The notes beneath the pieces are model-generated. The model saw only the letters and a program-made list of their open reading frames with translations. It had not been told where the DNA came from and did no database searches. Of a DNA stretch of 64,000 nt, positions 47,571 to 57,622 are shown piece after piece (position 1 is the first letter of the stretch; each line of letters begins with the position of its first letter). Made by a program: the position numbers and the translations under genes. This DNA comes from Alloyangia mangrovi (GTDB lineage Bacteria; Pseudomonadota; Alphaproteobacteria; Rhodobacterales; Rhodobacteraceae): the NCBI RefSeq assembly GCF_002300555.2, contig NZ_NTHN02000008.1, positions 1-64,000 on the forward strand, read 5' to 3'.

Positions 47571-49511
47571 ATGTTTGACACTCTGCTGGTGGCCAACCGG
47601 GGCGAGATCGCCTGCCGGGTGATGCGCAGCGCAAGGGCGCTGGGGCTGCGGACCGTGGCGGTCTATTCCGAGGCCGACGCCGGCGCGCGGCACGTGGCCG
47701 AGGCCGACCTTGCCGTCTGCATCGGCGGCGCGGCGCCCTCCGAGAGCTACCTGCGCGGCGAGCGCATCATCGAGGCGGCGCTGGCGACCGGCGCGGGGGC
47801 GATCCACCCGGGCTACGGTTTCCTGTCGGAGAACCCGGAGTTCGTCGAGGCGGTGGAGGCGGCGGGGCTGATCTTCGTCGGTCCCTCGGCCACGGCGATC
47901 CGTGCCATGGGCCTAAAGGATGCGGCCAAGCGGCTGATGGACGCGGCGGGCGTGCCGGTGGTGCCGGGCTATCTCGGCGAGGACCAGGACCCGGCGCGGC
48001 TGGCGAGGGAGGCCGGGGCGATCGGCTACCCGGTGCTGATCAAGGCCGTGGCGGGCGGCGGCGGCAAGGGGATGCGGCTGGTCGAGGCGGCGGCGGACTT
48101 CCCGGCGGCGCTCGAGGGCGCCAGGGCTGAGGCGCGGGGCGCCTTCGGCAACGAGGCAGTGCTGATCGAGAAATACATCACCGCGCCGCGCCACATCGAG
48201 GTGCAGGTCTTCGGCGACGGCGAGAAGGCCGTCCATCTTTTCGAGCGCGACTGCTCGCTGCAGCGCCGCCACCAGAAGGTGATCGAGGAGGCCCCGGCAC
48301 CGGGCATGGGCGAGGAGATGCGCGCCGCCATGGGCGCGGCCGCCGTGCGCGCCGCCGAGGCGATCGGCTACAAGGGCGCGGGCACGGTGGAGTTCATCGT
48401 CGACGGCTCGCGGGGGCTGCGGCCGGACGGCTTCTGGTTCATGGAGATGAACACCCGCCTGCAGGTGGAACACCCGGTGACCGAGCTGATCACCGGCGTC
48501 GACCTCGTCGAATGGCAGCTGCGCGTGGCGGGGGGCGAGCCCCTGCCGCTGGCGCAGGAGGAGCTTTCGATTGCCGGACATGCCTTCGAGGCGCGGCTCT
48601 ACGCCGAGGACGTGCCCGCGGGCTTCCTGCCGGCGACCGGGCGGCTGGCGCATCTCGACTTCCCGGCGGACGTGCGGGCCGACAGCGGCGTGCGCTCGGG
48701 CGACGCGATCTCGCCGCATTACGATCCGATGATCGCCAAGCTGATCGTACACGGGCCGACCCGCGCCGTGGCGCTGCGCCGGCTGGCGCAGGGGCTGCGT
48801 CACACGCGGGTGGCGGGCACGGTGACCAACCTTGCCTTCCTCGGCGCGCTTGCAGAGCACGCGGGCTTTGCCGCGGGCGAGGTCGACACCGGGCTGATCG
48901 GGCGCGATCTGGGTGCGCTGGTCTCGGTGCCCGAGCTGGCGCCGCAGGTGGTGGCCGAGGCGGCGCTGGTGCTGGCCGGGCTCGACGCTGCCGCGGGCTG
49001 GGAGGTGGGCTTTACCCTCTGGGCGCCGCTGGCCCGTTCTGTGTTGCTGCGCCGGGGCGAGGAGGAACTGCCCTGCGTGCTGCGGGTGCGCGGCGCGGAT
49101 CTGGTCGAGATCGACGTGCCCGGCGCGACGGTGCTCGCCGCCCGCTCGCAGGGGCGCTGGAGCTTCGACGGAAGGCCCGCCGCCGGGCATTTCCGCGAGG
49201 ATGGCCACGTCACGGTCTTTGCTCATTACGGGCTGCGCTTCGATCTCGTCGAGCCGCTGGACCGTGCGGCCGAGGCGGGCGCGGGCGGCAACCTCGTCGA
49301 GGCGCCGATGCCGGGCAAGGTGGTCGCGGTCTTTGCCGAGCCAGGGGCGCAGGTCGCCGCCGGCGACCGGCTGGCGCTGCTCGAGGCGATGAAGATGGAG
49401 CACACGCTGCGCGCCGCGCGCGACGGCATCGTCGCCGAAGTGCTGGTCGAGGCGGGTGCGCAGGTCGAGGCCGGGGCGGCGCTGATCCGGCTGGAGGAGG
49501 AAGAGGCATGA
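47571..49511 (+). CDS. mccA: Methylcrotonyl-CoA carboxylase, biotin subunit
   Basis: 646 residues. A biotin carboxylase domain (residues 1 to about 445) shows LVANRGEIACRVMRSARALG, IHPGYGFLSENPEFVEAVEA, the ATP-grasp VAGGGGKGMRLVEAAADF and MEMNTRLQVEHPVTELITG; the biotin carrier domain at the end has EAMKMEHTLRAARDG, with Lys as the biotin site. Between them is a linker of about 130 residues. It uses bicarbonate and ATP to charge biotin. The stop overlaps the GST start (ATGA). Confidence 0.95.
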   Translation: MFDTLLVANRGEIACRVMRSARALGLRTVAVYSEADAGARHVAEADLAVCIGGAAPSESYLRGERIIEAALATGAGAIHPGYGFLSENPEFVEAVEAAGLIFVGPSATAIRAMGLKDAAKRLMDAAGVPVVPGYLGEDQDPARLAREAGAIGYPVLIKAVAGGGGKGMRLVEAAADFPAALEGARAEARGAFGNEAVLIEKYITAPRHIEVQVFGDGEKAVHLFERDCSLQRRHQKVIEEAPAPGMGEEMRAAMGAAAVRAAEAIGYKGAGTVEFIVDGSRGLRPDGFWFMEMNTRLQVEHPVTELITGVDLVEWQLRVAGGEPLPLAQEELSIAGHAFEARLYAEDVPAGFLPATGRLAHLDFPADVRADSGVRSGDAISPHYDPMIAKLIVHGPTRAVALRRLAQGLRHTRVAGTVTNLAFLGALAEHAGFAAGEVDTGLIGRDLGALVSVPELAPQVVAEAALVLAGLDAAAGWEVGFTLWAPLARSVLLRRGEEELPCVLRVRGADLVEIDVPGATVLAARSQGRWSFDGRPAAGHFREDGHVTVFAHYGLRFDLVEPLDRAAEAGAGGNLVEAPMPGKVVAVFAEPGAQVAAGDRLALLEAMKMEHTLRAARDGIVAEVLVEAGAQVEAGAALIRLEEEEA

Positions 49512-50170
49512 TCCGCCTCCACCACGTGCCGCAGTCGCGCTCGATGCGAGTGCTTTGGCTGCTGGAGGAGCTCGGGCTGCCCTATGAGCTGATTACCGAG
49601 CGCATGGGGAAGTCGCTGCGGCGCGAGGAGTATCTGGCGCGCTCGCCCGCCGGGCGGGTGCCGGCGCTGGAGATCGGCGGCGAGACCATGTTCGAGTCCG
49701 GCGCCATCGTCGAATACCTCTGCGAGCTCTATCCCGAGAAGGGGCTGGGGCGGATGCGCGGCGAGGCCGAGCGCCGCGATTACCTTGTCTGGCTGCATTT
49801 CGCCGAGACCATGAGCCACCATGGCGCCGCGCTCACCCAGCAGCACCTGATGCTGCGCGAGGATGCCATGCGCTCGCCGGTGATCATGCAGCTCGAGGCG
49901 GCGCGGCTCGGCAAATGCTTCGAGGCGATCGAGGCGCGGCTGGTGCAGAGCGGCGATCATTTGTTGGAGGGGTTCTCGGCGGTGGACATCGCGGTCGGGC
50001 AGGCGGTCTACATCGGGCGCCACTTCCGCAGCACCGAAGGGCTGACGCGGCTCGAGGGCTGGTACGGCCGGATCACCGCGCGCGACGCCTTCCGGCGCTG
50101 TCTGCCGGAGGAGGGAGCGCGGCTTTACACGCGGGATTTCTATCCGGCGTGGGAGATGCCGGGCGCCTGA
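49508..50170 (+). CDS. Glutathione S-transferase family protein
   Basis: 220 residues. The thioredoxin-like N-terminus has HHVPQSRSMRVLWLLEELGL, RVPALEIGGETMFESGAIVE and YLCELYPEKGLGRM. The all-helical C-terminal domain follows. Typical bacterial GST; the substrate is unknown, and in the liu cluster it may protect against reactive acyl-CoA or be a bystander. It overlaps mccA by 4 bp. Confidence 0.9.
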   Translation: MIRLHHVPQSRSMRVLWLLEELGLPYELITERMGKSLRREEYLARSPAGRVPALEIGGETMFESGAIVEYLCELYPEKGLGRMRGEAERRDYLVWLHFAETMSHHGAALTQQHLMLREDAMRSPVIMQLEAARLGKCFEAIEARLVQSGDHLLEGFSAVDIAVGQAVYIGRHFRSTEGLTRLEGWYGRITARDAFRRCLPEEGARLYTRDFYPAWEMPGA

Positions 50171-50204
50171 GCGGCGGCGTGCCTGCGGCAGATGGCGGGA
50201 CGGG

Positions 50205-50227
50205 CGTATTTGGAAAGAGAAGAAGGG
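50205..50227. repeat. Short variant of the dispersed repeat
   Basis: GCGTATTTGGAAAGAGAAGA, in the gap between the GST and HMG-CoA lyase genes, is close to the motif at 21376-21396 (GCGTATTTGAAAAGAGAAGAA). It lacks the GC-rich hairpin part. Confidence 0.5.
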
Positions 50228-50245
50228 CCGGAGAGAGGCGGGACG

Positions 50246-51097
50246 ATGGGAGAGTTTGTCGAGATCTTCGAGGTGGGGCCGCGGGATGGCCTGCAGAACG
50301 AGGCGCGGCTCATTCCGGCGGCGGAGAAGATCGCGCTGGTCGACTGTCTCAGCCGGGCCGGGTTCCGGCGCATTGAATGCGCCAGCTTCGTCAGCCCCAA
50401 GTGGGTGCCGCAGATGGCGACCTCGGCGGAGGTCATGGCGGGGATCCGGCGCGCGCCGGGCGTGTCCTACGCGGCGCTCACGCCGAACATGAAGGGGCTC
50501 GAGGCGGCGCTGGCGGCGAAGGTGGACGAGGTGGCGATCTTCGGCTCGGCCTCGGAAGGCTTCAGCCGCGCCAATATCAATGCCTCCATCGCCGAGAGCC
50601 TCGAGCGCTTCGCGCCGGTGGCCGAGGCGGCGCGGGCGGCGGGATTGCCTGTGCGGGGCTATGTCTCCTGCGTGGTGGAATGCCCCTATGACGGGATGGT
50701 GGCGCCGGAGCAGGTGGCAAAGGTGGCGCGCGCGCTGCATGAGATGGGCTGCTACGAGATCTCGCTGGGTGACACGATCGGCCGGGCGACCCCCGAGGCG
50801 GTGACGGCGATGCTGCAGGCGGTGACCGGGATGGTGCCGGCGGCGCAGCTGGCGGGGCATTTCCACGACACCGGCGGGCGCGCGCTCGACAATGTCGAGG
50901 CGGCGCTGGCGATGGGGCTGCGGGTCTTCGACGCGGCGGTCGGCGGGCTTGGCGGCTGTCCCTATGCGCCGGGGGCGGCGGGCAACGTGGCGACCGAAGC
51001 GGTGGCGGACCGGCTGGCGGCGCTCGGATACGAGACCGGCGGCCGCGCGGTGCTGGACGAGGCGGCCGCGATGGCGCGCAAGATGCGCACGGGATGA
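50246..51097 (+). CDS. mvaB: Hydroxymethylglutaryl-CoA lyase
   Basis: 283 residues. It splits HMG-CoA into acetyl-CoA and acetoacetate, the last step of leucine degradation. The motif EVGPRDGLQNEARLIP, the metal ligands in LAGHFHDTGGRALDNV and the catalytic Cys in VGGLGGCPYAPGAAGN are all present. Start at ATG 50246, behind GGCGGGACG; an upstream in-frame start at 50192 would run through the intergenic repeat. Confidence 0.94.
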   Translation: MGEFVEIFEVGPRDGLQNEARLIPAAEKIALVDCLSRAGFRRIECASFVSPKWVPQMATSAEVMAGIRRAPGVSYAALTPNMKGLEAALAAKVDEVAIFGSASEGFSRANINASIAESLERFAPVAEAARAAGLPVRGYVSCVVECPYDGMVAPEQVAKVARALHEMGCYEISLGDTIGRATPEAVTAMLQAVTGMVPAAQLAGHFHDTGGRALDNVEAALAMGLRVFDAAVGGLGGCPYAPGAAGNVATEAVADRLAALGYETGGRAVLDEAAAMARKMRTG

Positions 51098-51124
51098 GCC
51101 GCGCGGCGGCAAGGGAGATTTGAG

Positions 51125-51917
51125 ATGGCATTGATCGAGACACGCATCGACGCGCGCGGCGTTGCGGAGCTGGTGCTGAACCGGCCCGAGAAGCACAACG
51201 CGCTCTCGGCGCAGATGATGACCGAGCTGGTGGCGGCGGCCGGGGCGCTGGCGGCGGAGGAGGCCGTGCGCGTGGTGGTGCTCTCGGCCGAGGGGGCGAG
51301 CTTCTGCGCCGGGGGGGGATCTTGCGTGGATGCGCGCGCAGTTCGAGATGGAGGCCGAGACCCGCCGCCGCGAGTCGCGGCGCATCGCCGAGGCGCTCGG
51401 CGCGCTGGCCGCACTGCCGCAGCCGCTGATCGGCAAGGTTCAGGGCAATGCCTTCGGCGGCGGCATGGGGCTGATCTCGGTCTGCGACGTGGTGGTCGGC
51501 GTCGAGGGCGCGAAATTCGGCTTCACCGAGACGCGGCTTGGCCTGCTGCCCGCTAACATCGGCCCCTATGTGATCGCCCGCATGGGCGGGACCAAGGCGC
51601 GGGCGGTCTTCATGAGTGCGCGCATCTTCGGCGCGGAAGAGGCGCGGGCGCTCGACCTGCTGAACCGCGTCGTCACGCCCGAAGCGCTGGACGCCGCGGT
51701 GGAGGCGGAAATCGCCCCCTATCTCGGCTGTGCCCCCGGCGCGGTGCGCGAGAGCAAGGCGCTGCTGACCGCGCTGGCGGGGCAGGTCACGGCCGAGCAG
51801 GTGGACATGGCGATCGACGCGCTGGCGGCGCGCTGGGAGACCGCCGAGGCGCAGGAGGGCATCGCTGCCTTCTTCGACAAGCGCCCGGCGCCCTGGGCCG
51901 CGCCGAAGCCGGAGTGA
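51125..51917 (+). pseudogene. liuC: Methylglutaconyl-CoA hydratase (enoyl-CoA hydratase family), frameshifted by poly-G
   Basis: With one G dropped from the G8 run at 51311-51318 the frame yields a 263-residue crotonase: LNRPEKHNALSAQMMTELVA, SFCAGGDLAWMRAQFEMEAE (normally conserved at the run), GNAFGGGMGLISVCDVVVGV, FGFTETRLGLLPANIGPYVI. The end (AGQVTAEQVDMAIDALAARW) is complete. It hydrates 3-methylglutaconyl-CoA to HMG-CoA and completes the leucine pathway. Both halves are intact and conserved, so a sequencing artefact is likely. Confidence 0.85.
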
Positions 51918-52285
51918 GACGCATGAGGCCGCGGGGGCCCCGCGCGGGGCTCGGCCCGCACGGTTTGCGCCCGTGGCGGACCCGCGCCGCCGCGGAGCCG
52001 CTCTCGTTCCTGTGATCATGACGCTTTCTTTGGCAGCGCGGGGCGGGTGAGTCTGCCTCTGCGCGGAGAATGTATGCAACGGTCGACGGAAAAAAATGCC
52101 GAAACATCAGTGATTACCCTGCGGAATGCGTGGTATCTCTTTGATGTGAAGGCATTTTCATCATTCGTGAATATCTTGGGCGGTTGTTGACCCGGCTCTC
52201 ACTCGGCGATAAGTCACTCACAGCAAGGCAACAAAGCCATGGTCTCCGCGCCGCTTAGCGGTGCGCCTCGCAAAGGAGCCACATC
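51918..52285. promoter_or_regulatory. nuo operon promoter region
   Basis: In this 368-bp gap a palindrome (GCCCCGCGCGGGGC, 51937-51950) may stop transcription from the liu cluster. From about 52065 to 52190 the sequence becomes AT-rich, with a long-range repeat AAAATGCC (52093-52100) / GGCATTTT (52151-52158). A possible -35 TTGACC is at 52187-52192, with a weak -10 (GATAAG or TAAGTC) near 52208-52215. The strong AAGGAG at 52273-52278 serves nuoA. No small RNA or ORF is supported. Confidence 0.4.
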
Positions 52286-52651
52286 GTGGACGAGATGCTG
52301 CGGGAATATCTTCCCATCCTCGTGTTTCTCGCCGTCGCCGTCGGCCTCGGTATCGTGCTCATCCTGGCGGCCGTCGTGCTGGCAGTGCGCAGGCCCGACC
52401 CCGAAAAAGTGTCGGCATACGAATGCGGGTTCAACGCGTTCGACGACGCGCGGATGAAGTTCGACGTCCGGTTCTACCTGGTCTCGATCCTCTTCATCAT
52501 CTTCGATCTCGAGATCGCCTTCCTCTTCCCCTGGGCCACCGCGTTCAAGGATGTGAGCATGGTTGGCTTCTGGTCGATGATGGCCTTCCTCGCGGTGCTG
52601 ACCGCGGGCTTTGCCTACGAATGGAAGAAAGGGGCTCTCGAATGGGAGTGA
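52286..52651 (+). CDS. nuoA: NADH-quinone oxidoreductase subunit A
   Basis: 121 residues from GTG 52286, seven bases behind AAGGAG. Three transmembrane helices with the conserved loop [20 protein letters not shown] and then [19 protein letters not shown], the standard pattern of membrane subunit A of complex I. It is the first gene of the operon; its end overlaps the nuoB start by ten bases. Confidence 0.95.
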   Translation: MDEMLREYLPILVFLAVAVGLGIVLILAAVVLAVRRPDPEKVSAYECGFNAFDDARMKFDVRFYLVSILFIIFDLEIAFLFPWATAFKDVSMVGFWSMMAFLAVLTAGFAYEWKKGALEWE

Positions 52652-53175
52652 TGACCGGGCTCAACACCGCCGGGGGCGACCGCGAGGTCGCGACACAGGC
52701 GCTGAACCGCGAGCTGCAGGACAAGGGCTTCCTGCTGACCTCCGTCGACGACGTGATCAACTGGGCGCGCACCGGCTCTCTGCACTGGATGACCTTCGGT
52801 CTGGCCTGCTGCGCGGTCGAGATGATGCAGACCTCGATGCCGCGCTATGACCTCGAGCGTTTCGGCACCGCGCCGCGCGCCAGCCCGCGCCAGTCGGACC
52901 TGATGATCGTCGCCGGCACGCTGACCAACAAGATGGCCCCGGCGCTGCGCAAGGTCTACGACCAGATGCCCGAGCCGCGCTACGTGATCTCGATGGGGTC
53001 CTGCGCCAATGGCGGCGGCTACTATCACTACAGTTATTCGGTGGTGCGCGGCTGCGACCGGGTGGTCCCGGTGGACGTCTATGTCCCGGGCTGCCCGCCG
53101 ACGGCCGAGGCGCTGCTCTACGGGCTCATGGCCCTGCAGAAGAAAATCCGCCGCACCGGCACGATCGTGCGCTGA
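52642..53175 (+). CDS. nuoB: NADH-quinone oxidoreductase subunit B
   Basis: 177 residues. It carries the [4Fe-4S] cluster N2, the last electron carrier before quinone. Ligands are in [31 protein letters not shown] and [18 protein letters not shown]. Start is ATG 52642, overlapping nuoA; ATG 52651 is an alternative. Confidence 0.95.
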   Translation: MGVMTGLNTAGGDREVATQALNRELQDKGFLLTSVDDVINWARTGSLHWMTFGLACCAVEMMQTSMPRYDLERFGTAPRASPRQSDLMIVAGTLTNKMAPALRKVYDQMPEPRYVISMGSCANGGGYYHYSYSVVRGCDRVVPVDVYVPGCPPTAEALLYGLMALQKKIRRTGTIVR

Positions 53176-53192
53176 GCGCGGGAGGGGGAGCA

Positions 53193-53804
53193 ATGACGCA
53201 AGCACTGAACGAGCTGGGCGCCCACATCGAGGTCAAGCGCCCCGATTGCGTGATCGCCTGGGACGTCACCCATGGCGAGCTGAACGTGGACGTGGCCCCG
53301 GCGAACATTGCCGGGCTGGTGGAGTTTCTCCGCGCCGACCCGACCTGCCGCTTCTCGACGCTGGTGGACATCACCGCGGTCGACTACCCGAACCGGCCCA
53401 AGCGCTTCGACGTGGTCTACCACTTCCTGTCGATGTACCAGAACCACCGCATCCGCCTGCGCGTCTCGGTGCGCGAGGACGAGATCGTGCCGTCGATCAC
53501 CGCGCTGCACCCTTCGGCCAACTGGCTCGAGCGCGAGGTGTTCGACATGTTCGGCATCCTCTTCTCGGGGCACCCGGACCTGCGCCGCATCCTCACCGAC
53601 TACGGCTTCCGCGGCCACCCGCTGCGCAAGGACTTCCCGACCACGGGCTATGTCGAGGTGCGCTACGACGAAGAGCTGAAGCGCGTCGTCTACGAGCCGG
53701 TGAAGCTGGTGCAGGAATACCGGCAGTTCGATTTCATGTCTCCCTGGGAAGGCGCGCAATACGTGCTGCCCGGCGATGAAAAGGCCGAGGAGGGGGCGAA
53801 GTGA
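53193..53804 (+). CDS. nuoC: NADH-quinone oxidoreductase subunit C
   Basis: 203 residues, peripheral-arm subunit. [14 protein letters not shown]-type text appears as [20 protein letters not shown]; also [20 protein letters not shown] and [20 protein letters not shown] are conserved. It is a separate protein here, not fused to NuoD as in Escherichia coli. The stop overlaps nuoD (TGATG). Confidence 0.95.
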   Translation: MTQALNELGAHIEVKRPDCVIAWDVTHGELNVDVAPANIAGLVEFLRADPTCRFSTLVDITAVDYPNRPKRFDVVYHFLSMYQNHRIRLRVSVREDEIVPSITALHPSANWLEREVFDMFGILFSGHPDLRRILTDYGFRGHPLRKDFPTTGYVEVRYDEELKRVVYEPVKLVQEYRQFDFMSPWEGAQYVLPGDEKAEEGAK

Positions 53805-55024
53805 TGGACGGCTCCAAAGGTTTCGAAGACGCCCTGTCGGGCGAGCAGAAGATCCGCAACTTCAACATCAACTTTGGCCCGCAGCACCCGGCGGCGCACG
53901 GCGTGCTGCGCCTGGTGCTCGAGCTTGACGGCGAGATCGTCGAGCGCTGCGATCCGCACATCGGCCTGCTGCACCGCGGCACCGAGAAGCTGATGGAAAG
54001 CCGCACCTACCTGCAGAACCTGCCGTATTTCGACCGGCTCGACTACGTCGGCACGATGAATCAGGAGCACGCCTGGGTGCTTGCGATCGAGCGTCTGTGC
54101 AAGGTCGAGGTGCCGCGCCGCGCCCAGCTGATCCGCGTGCTCTACTGCGAGATCGGCCGTATCCTGAACCACCTGCTGAACGTGACCACGCAGGCCATGG
54201 ACGTGGGCGCGCTGACGCCGCCGCTCTGGGGCTTCGAGGAACGCGAGAAGCTGATGGTCTTCTACGAGCGGGCCTGCGGCGCGCGTCTGCACGCGGCCTA
54301 CTTCCGGCCCGGCGGCGTGCACCAGGACCTGCCGCCCGAGCTGATCGACGACATCGCCGAATGGTGCGAACAGTTCCCTGCACGCCTGCAGGACATCGAC
54401 GACCTGCTGACCGAGAACCGCATCTTCAAGCAGCGCAACGCCGACATCGGCGTGGTCACTGAGGCGGACATCCAGGAGCACGGCTTCTCGGGCGTCATGG
54501 TGCGCGGCTCCGGCCTTGCGTGGGACCTGCGCCGCGCGCAGCCCTACGAGTGCTACGACGAGTTCGACTTCAAGATCCCCGTCGGCAAGAATGGCGATTG
54601 CTACGACCGCTACCTCGTCCGCATGGCCGAGATGCGCGAGAGCGTGAAGATCATGGTCCAGGCCTGCGAGAAGCTGAAGCTGCCCGAGAACCAGGGCGAC
54701 GTGCTGGCGCGCGGCAAGATCACCCCGCCGAAGCGCTCCGAGATGAAGACCTCGATGGAGGCGCTCATCCATCACTTCAAACTCTACACCGAGGGCTTCC
54801 ACGTGCCCGCGGGCGAGGTCTACGCCTCGGTCGAGGCACCCAAGGGTGAGTTCGGCGTCTATCTGGTTGCCGATGGCAGCAACAAGCCCTACCGCGCCAA
54901 GCTGCGCGCGCCGGGCTTCCTGCACTTGCAGGCGATGGACTATCTGTGCAGGGGCCACCAGCTGGCCGACGTCGCCGCGATCCTCGGCTCGCTCGACATC
55001 GTGTTCGGAGAGGTAGACCGATGA
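53804..55024 (+). CDS. nuoD: NADH-quinone oxidoreductase subunit D
   Basis: 406 residues. [40 protein letters not shown] and the end DIVFGEVDR are standard for the 49-kDa subunit that forms the quinone site with NuoB. GTG at 53801 is an alternative start; the ATG at 53804 overlaps the nuoC stop. The next gene starts within its stop (ATGA). Confidence 0.95.
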   Translation: MDGSKGFEDALSGEQKIRNFNINFGPQHPAAHGVLRLVLELDGEIVERCDPHIGLLHRGTEKLMESRTYLQNLPYFDRLDYVGTMNQEHAWVLAIERLCKVEVPRRAQLIRVLYCEIGRILNHLLNVTTQAMDVGALTPPLWGFEEREKLMVFYERACGARLHAAYFRPGGVHQDLPPELIDDIAEWCEQFPARLQDIDDLLTENRIFKQRNADIGVVTEADIQEHGFSGVMVRGSGLAWDLRRAQPYECYDEFDFKIPVGKNGDCYDRYLVRMAEMRESVKIMVQACEKLKLPENQGDVLARGKITPPKRSEMKTSMEALIHHFKLYTEGFHVPAGEVYASVEAPKGEFGVYLVADGSNKPYRAKLRAPGFLHLQAMDYLCRGHQLADVAAILGSLDIVFGEVDR

Positions 55025-55362
55025 TCCGTATTTCCGCCGCGCTTTCCGCGCTTGGCCTTCTGGCCGCCTGCGCCATGCCCCCGAAGGGCACCGACGAGCA
55101 GGACCTGATGGCCTGGGACAGCGCCGTAGCCTCGATCGGCTGCGAGCTGGTCTCCGAGGGCGATTACCAGCCCGTCGAGCTGCAGAGCGGTTTGAGCCGC
55201 ACGCAGGTGCAGGAGATCGCGGCCTACAAGGTCAAGACCGAAGAGGCGGTGCCCACCGAAACCGGCGGCGTGCGCCTGGTCACCGGCAGCTGCGCACCTG
55301 CGTCTGAGATGACCGCCGAGCCCATGGCTGACGCAGAAACCGCCGAGACAGCGGCGGGCTGA
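55021..55362 (+). CDS. Small predicted lipoprotein in the nuo operon
   Basis: 113 residues. A signal with a lipobox ([13 protein letters not shown]) predicts a lipidated periplasmic or outer-membrane protein. The rest is acidic and contains two further Cys ([21 protein letters not shown]) that may pair. I do not recognise the family. Translationally coupled to nuoD through the ATGA overlap, although NuoD itself is cytoplasmic. Confidence 0.7.
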   Translation: MIRISAALSALGLLAACAMPPKGTDEQDLMAWDSAVASIGCELVSEGDYQPVELQSGLSRTQVQEIAAYKVKTEEAVPTETGGVRLVTGSCAPASEMTAEPMADAETAETAAG

Positions 55363-55455
55363 CAGATTAAAGAGCGGCGGGGCACCGGCCCCGTCCCAAC
55401 GCCGCGGTGGCGCCTCGCCCCCGGCCAATGACATGAACCGAAGGTCCGTTTGCCC

Positions 55456-56601
55456 ATGCTGCGCCGTCTTCATCACGAACAGCCCGAGAGCTTCGCTTTC
55501 ACGCCCGCCAACATGGACTGGGCCGAAGCGCAGATCAGCAAGTACCCCGAGGGCCGTCAGGCCAGCGCCATCATCCCGCTGCTGTGGCGGGCGCAGGAGC
55601 AGGAGGGCTGGCTGAGCCGGCCCGCCATCGAATATGTCGCCGACATGCTGGGCATGGCCCACATCCGCGCGCTCGAGGTGGCGACCTTCTACTTCATGTT
55701 CCAGCTGCAGCCGGTCGGCGCGGTGGCGCACGTGCAGATCTGCGGCACCACGTCCTGCATGATCTGCGGCGCGGGCGAACTGATGGAGGTCTGCAAGGCC
55801 AAGATCGCCGCCAAGCCGCATGAAGTTTCCGCCGACGGCAAGTTCTCTTGGGAAGAGGTCGAGTGCCTCGGGGCCTGCTCGAACGCGCCCATGGCGCAGA
55901 TCGGCAAGGATTACTACGAGGACCTGACCGGCGAGAAGCTGGCCGAGATCCTCGACGCCATGGCGGCGGGGAACGTGCCCACGCCCGGCCCGCAGAACGG
56001 CCGCTTCGGTTCCGAGCCGCTGGGCGGTCCGGTGGTGCTGACCGAGGGTGCGGGTGAGGGCGAGAAGCTCAACGCCTCCGTCGCGCTGGCGACCGAGATT
56101 GGCGACACCATCAAGCGCATCGACGGCACAGAGGTGCCGCTGCGCGCGCCCTGGCGCGATCGGTCGGACGAGAAGGGCGACGCAACGCCCGACACCCATG
56201 CCCCCAAGCTCTCCGAGGGCGCCCCGGTGGATGAGACCGGCATCGACAAGCGTGAGGCCCCGGTGACCCCGGCGGCCGAGGTGAAGTCCGAACCCGCAAC
56301 CGAAGGGCGCAAGCCCGAGACGCTCGCGGCCCCGCTCGAGGGCGGTGCGGACAATCTCAAGATGATCAAGGGCGTTGGCCCCAAGCTCGAGGAGCTGCTG
56401 CACAGCCTCGGCTTCTTCCATTTCGCGCAGATCGCCTCGTGGACCGAGGAAGAGCTGGCCTGGGTCGATGCCAACCTCGAAGGATTCAAGGGACGCGCGT
56501 CGCGGGATGCGTGGGTTGCCCAGGCCAAGACCCTGGCCGAAGGGGGCGAGACCGAGTTCTCGTCCCGCGTGGAAAAGGGCGAGGTCTACGACGAAGATTG
56601 A
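55456..56601 (+). CDS. nuoE: NADH-quinone oxidoreductase subunit E with a C-terminal helix-hairpin-helix tail
   Basis: 381 residues, more than twice the usual size. The first 170 residues are the thioredoxin-fold subunit with a [2Fe-2S] site (ligands in [14 protein letters not shown] and [14 protein letters not shown]). After an acidic, low-complexity linker of about 120 residues the last 85 hold [20 protein letters not shown], a helix-hairpin-helix-type fold, and end [18 protein letters not shown] closely similar tail occurs in the next gene. Such tails are also seen on alphaproteobacterial ribosomal protein L21. ATG 55456 follows an AAGGTCCGT stretch. Confidence 0.9.
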   Translation: MLRRLHHEQPESFAFTPANMDWAEAQISKYPEGRQASAIIPLLWRAQEQEGWLSRPAIEYVADMLGMAHIRALEVATFYFMFQLQPVGAVAHVQICGTTSCMICGAGELMEVCKAKIAAKPHEVSADGKFSWEEVECLGACSNAPMAQIGKDYYEDLTGEKLAEILDAMAAGNVPTPGPQNGRFGSEPLGGPVVLTEGAGEGEKLNASVALATEIGDTIKRIDGTEVPLRAPWRDRSDEKGDATPDTHAPKLSEGAPVDETGIDKREAPVTPAAEVKSEPATEGRKPETLAAPLEGGADNLKMIKGVGPKLEELLHSLGFFHFAQIASWTEEELAWVDANLEGFKGRASRDAWVAQAKTLAEGGETEFSSRVEKGEVYDED

Positions 56602-56628
56602 TCCAATGACATAACCAGGGAGAGAGAG

Positions 56629-57333
56629 ATGACAGACGTGACGATGCAGGACGGATGCACACGCAAGTGCTGGATAGCAGCGGCCGTGATCGGCCTCGTC
56701 GTCGCGCTCTTCGCGCTGGGTGGGCACAAGGGGATCGTGGCGGCGCTGCTGCTGGGTCTCCTCGCGACCGGCCTGCTCGGCTCTCTCTTCATCTGGCTCT
56801 CCTGCGCCCCGGTTCCGAGACTTGGCGAGCGCTCGCCGATCTCGCGGCTGACGCCCTCGGTCGAGGGCGAGGTGCCGGCGGTTCCCGAGCACGCCCCGGC
56901 CGCGCCGGCGCCGCTGATGGCAGCCCCGGCTGCCGCGGCCAAGGTCGAGGAGGCGCCGAAGCCCGCCCCGGCGGCGGCAACGGCAGAGGCAAAGGAGAAG
57001 GCTCCCGCCGCGGCTCCGGCAGCGGTGGCAGAGGTGAAGCAGGGCGGTTCGCAGCCCGTGGCGCTGGCACAGCCGCGCTCGGGTGACGCGGACAACCTGA
57101 AGGAAATCAAGGGCGTGGGGCCCAAGCTCGAGTCGCTGCTGCACGAGCTGGGCATCTACCATTTCGACCAGATCGCGGGCTGGAGCTCGGCGGAGGTCGC
57201 TTGGATGGATGAGAACCTGAAGGGGTTCCGCGGCCGGGTCTCGCGCGATGACTGGATCGGGCAGGCCAGGACACTCGCCGCGGGCGGGGAGACCGAGTTC
57301 TCCAAGCGCGTCGAGGATGGCGAGGTCTACTGA
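56629..57333 (+). CDS. Membrane protein with the same helix-hairpin-helix tail as NuoE
   Basis: 234 residues. Two hydrophobic segments (about 15-33 and 35-58) are followed by an Ala/Pro/Glu-rich linker and a C-terminal domain [20 protein letters not shown] ... GETEFSKRVEDGEVY that is nearly a copy of the NuoE tail. It is probably an inner-membrane anchored accessory of the complex. I do not know its function. It is preceded by AGGGAGAGAG, a strong ribosome site. Confidence 0.7.
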   Translation: MTDVTMQDGCTRKCWIAAAVIGLVVALFALGGHKGIVAALLLGLLATGLLGSLFIWLSCAPVPRLGERSPISRLTPSVEGEVPAVPEHAPAAPAPLMAAPAAAAKVEEAPKPAPAAATAEAKEKAPAAAPAAVAEVKQGGSQPVALAQPRSGDADNLKEIKGVGPKLESLLHELGIYHFDQIAGWSSAEVAWMDENLKGFRGRVSRDDWIGQARTLAAGGETEFSKRVEDGEVY

Positions 57334-57400
57334 CCCGCCGCAGGAATGAAGGTGCCGCCGGGCCTGTCCGGCGGTGCGGGATGAAGGAACCGGACCGAAG

Positions 57401-57619
57401 ATGAGCGGACAGGAACAGCACAACCGGCAGGGGCGCATTACCGCGCTCGTCATCGCCGGAACCGGGCTGGCCTGGATCGCCGCGACGGTCGCGGGCGAGA
57501 TGCTGGGCTGGACCCAGCGCACGAGGGCCTTCTTCGACCTTGCCGCTCTGGCCGGGTTCGGGACGGCGATCTGGATGATTTACGGGCTCTGGCGGTCACG
57601 CCGGAAAGACAAGGACTGA
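57401..57619 (+). CDS. DUF5337 family small membrane protein
   Basis: 72 residues with two hydrophobic helices (about 14-32 and 44-62) and a basic end (RSRRKDKD). It corresponds to the DUF5337 proteins found in nuo operons of Rhodobacteraceae; the function is unknown. ATG 57401 follows GGAACCGGACCGAAG; nuoF starts 3 bp after its stop. Confidence 0.8.
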   Translation: MSGQEQHNRQGRITALVIAGTGLAWIAATVAGEMLGWTQRTRAFFDLAALAGFGTAIWMIYGLWRSRRKDKD

Positions 57620-57622
57620 GCG

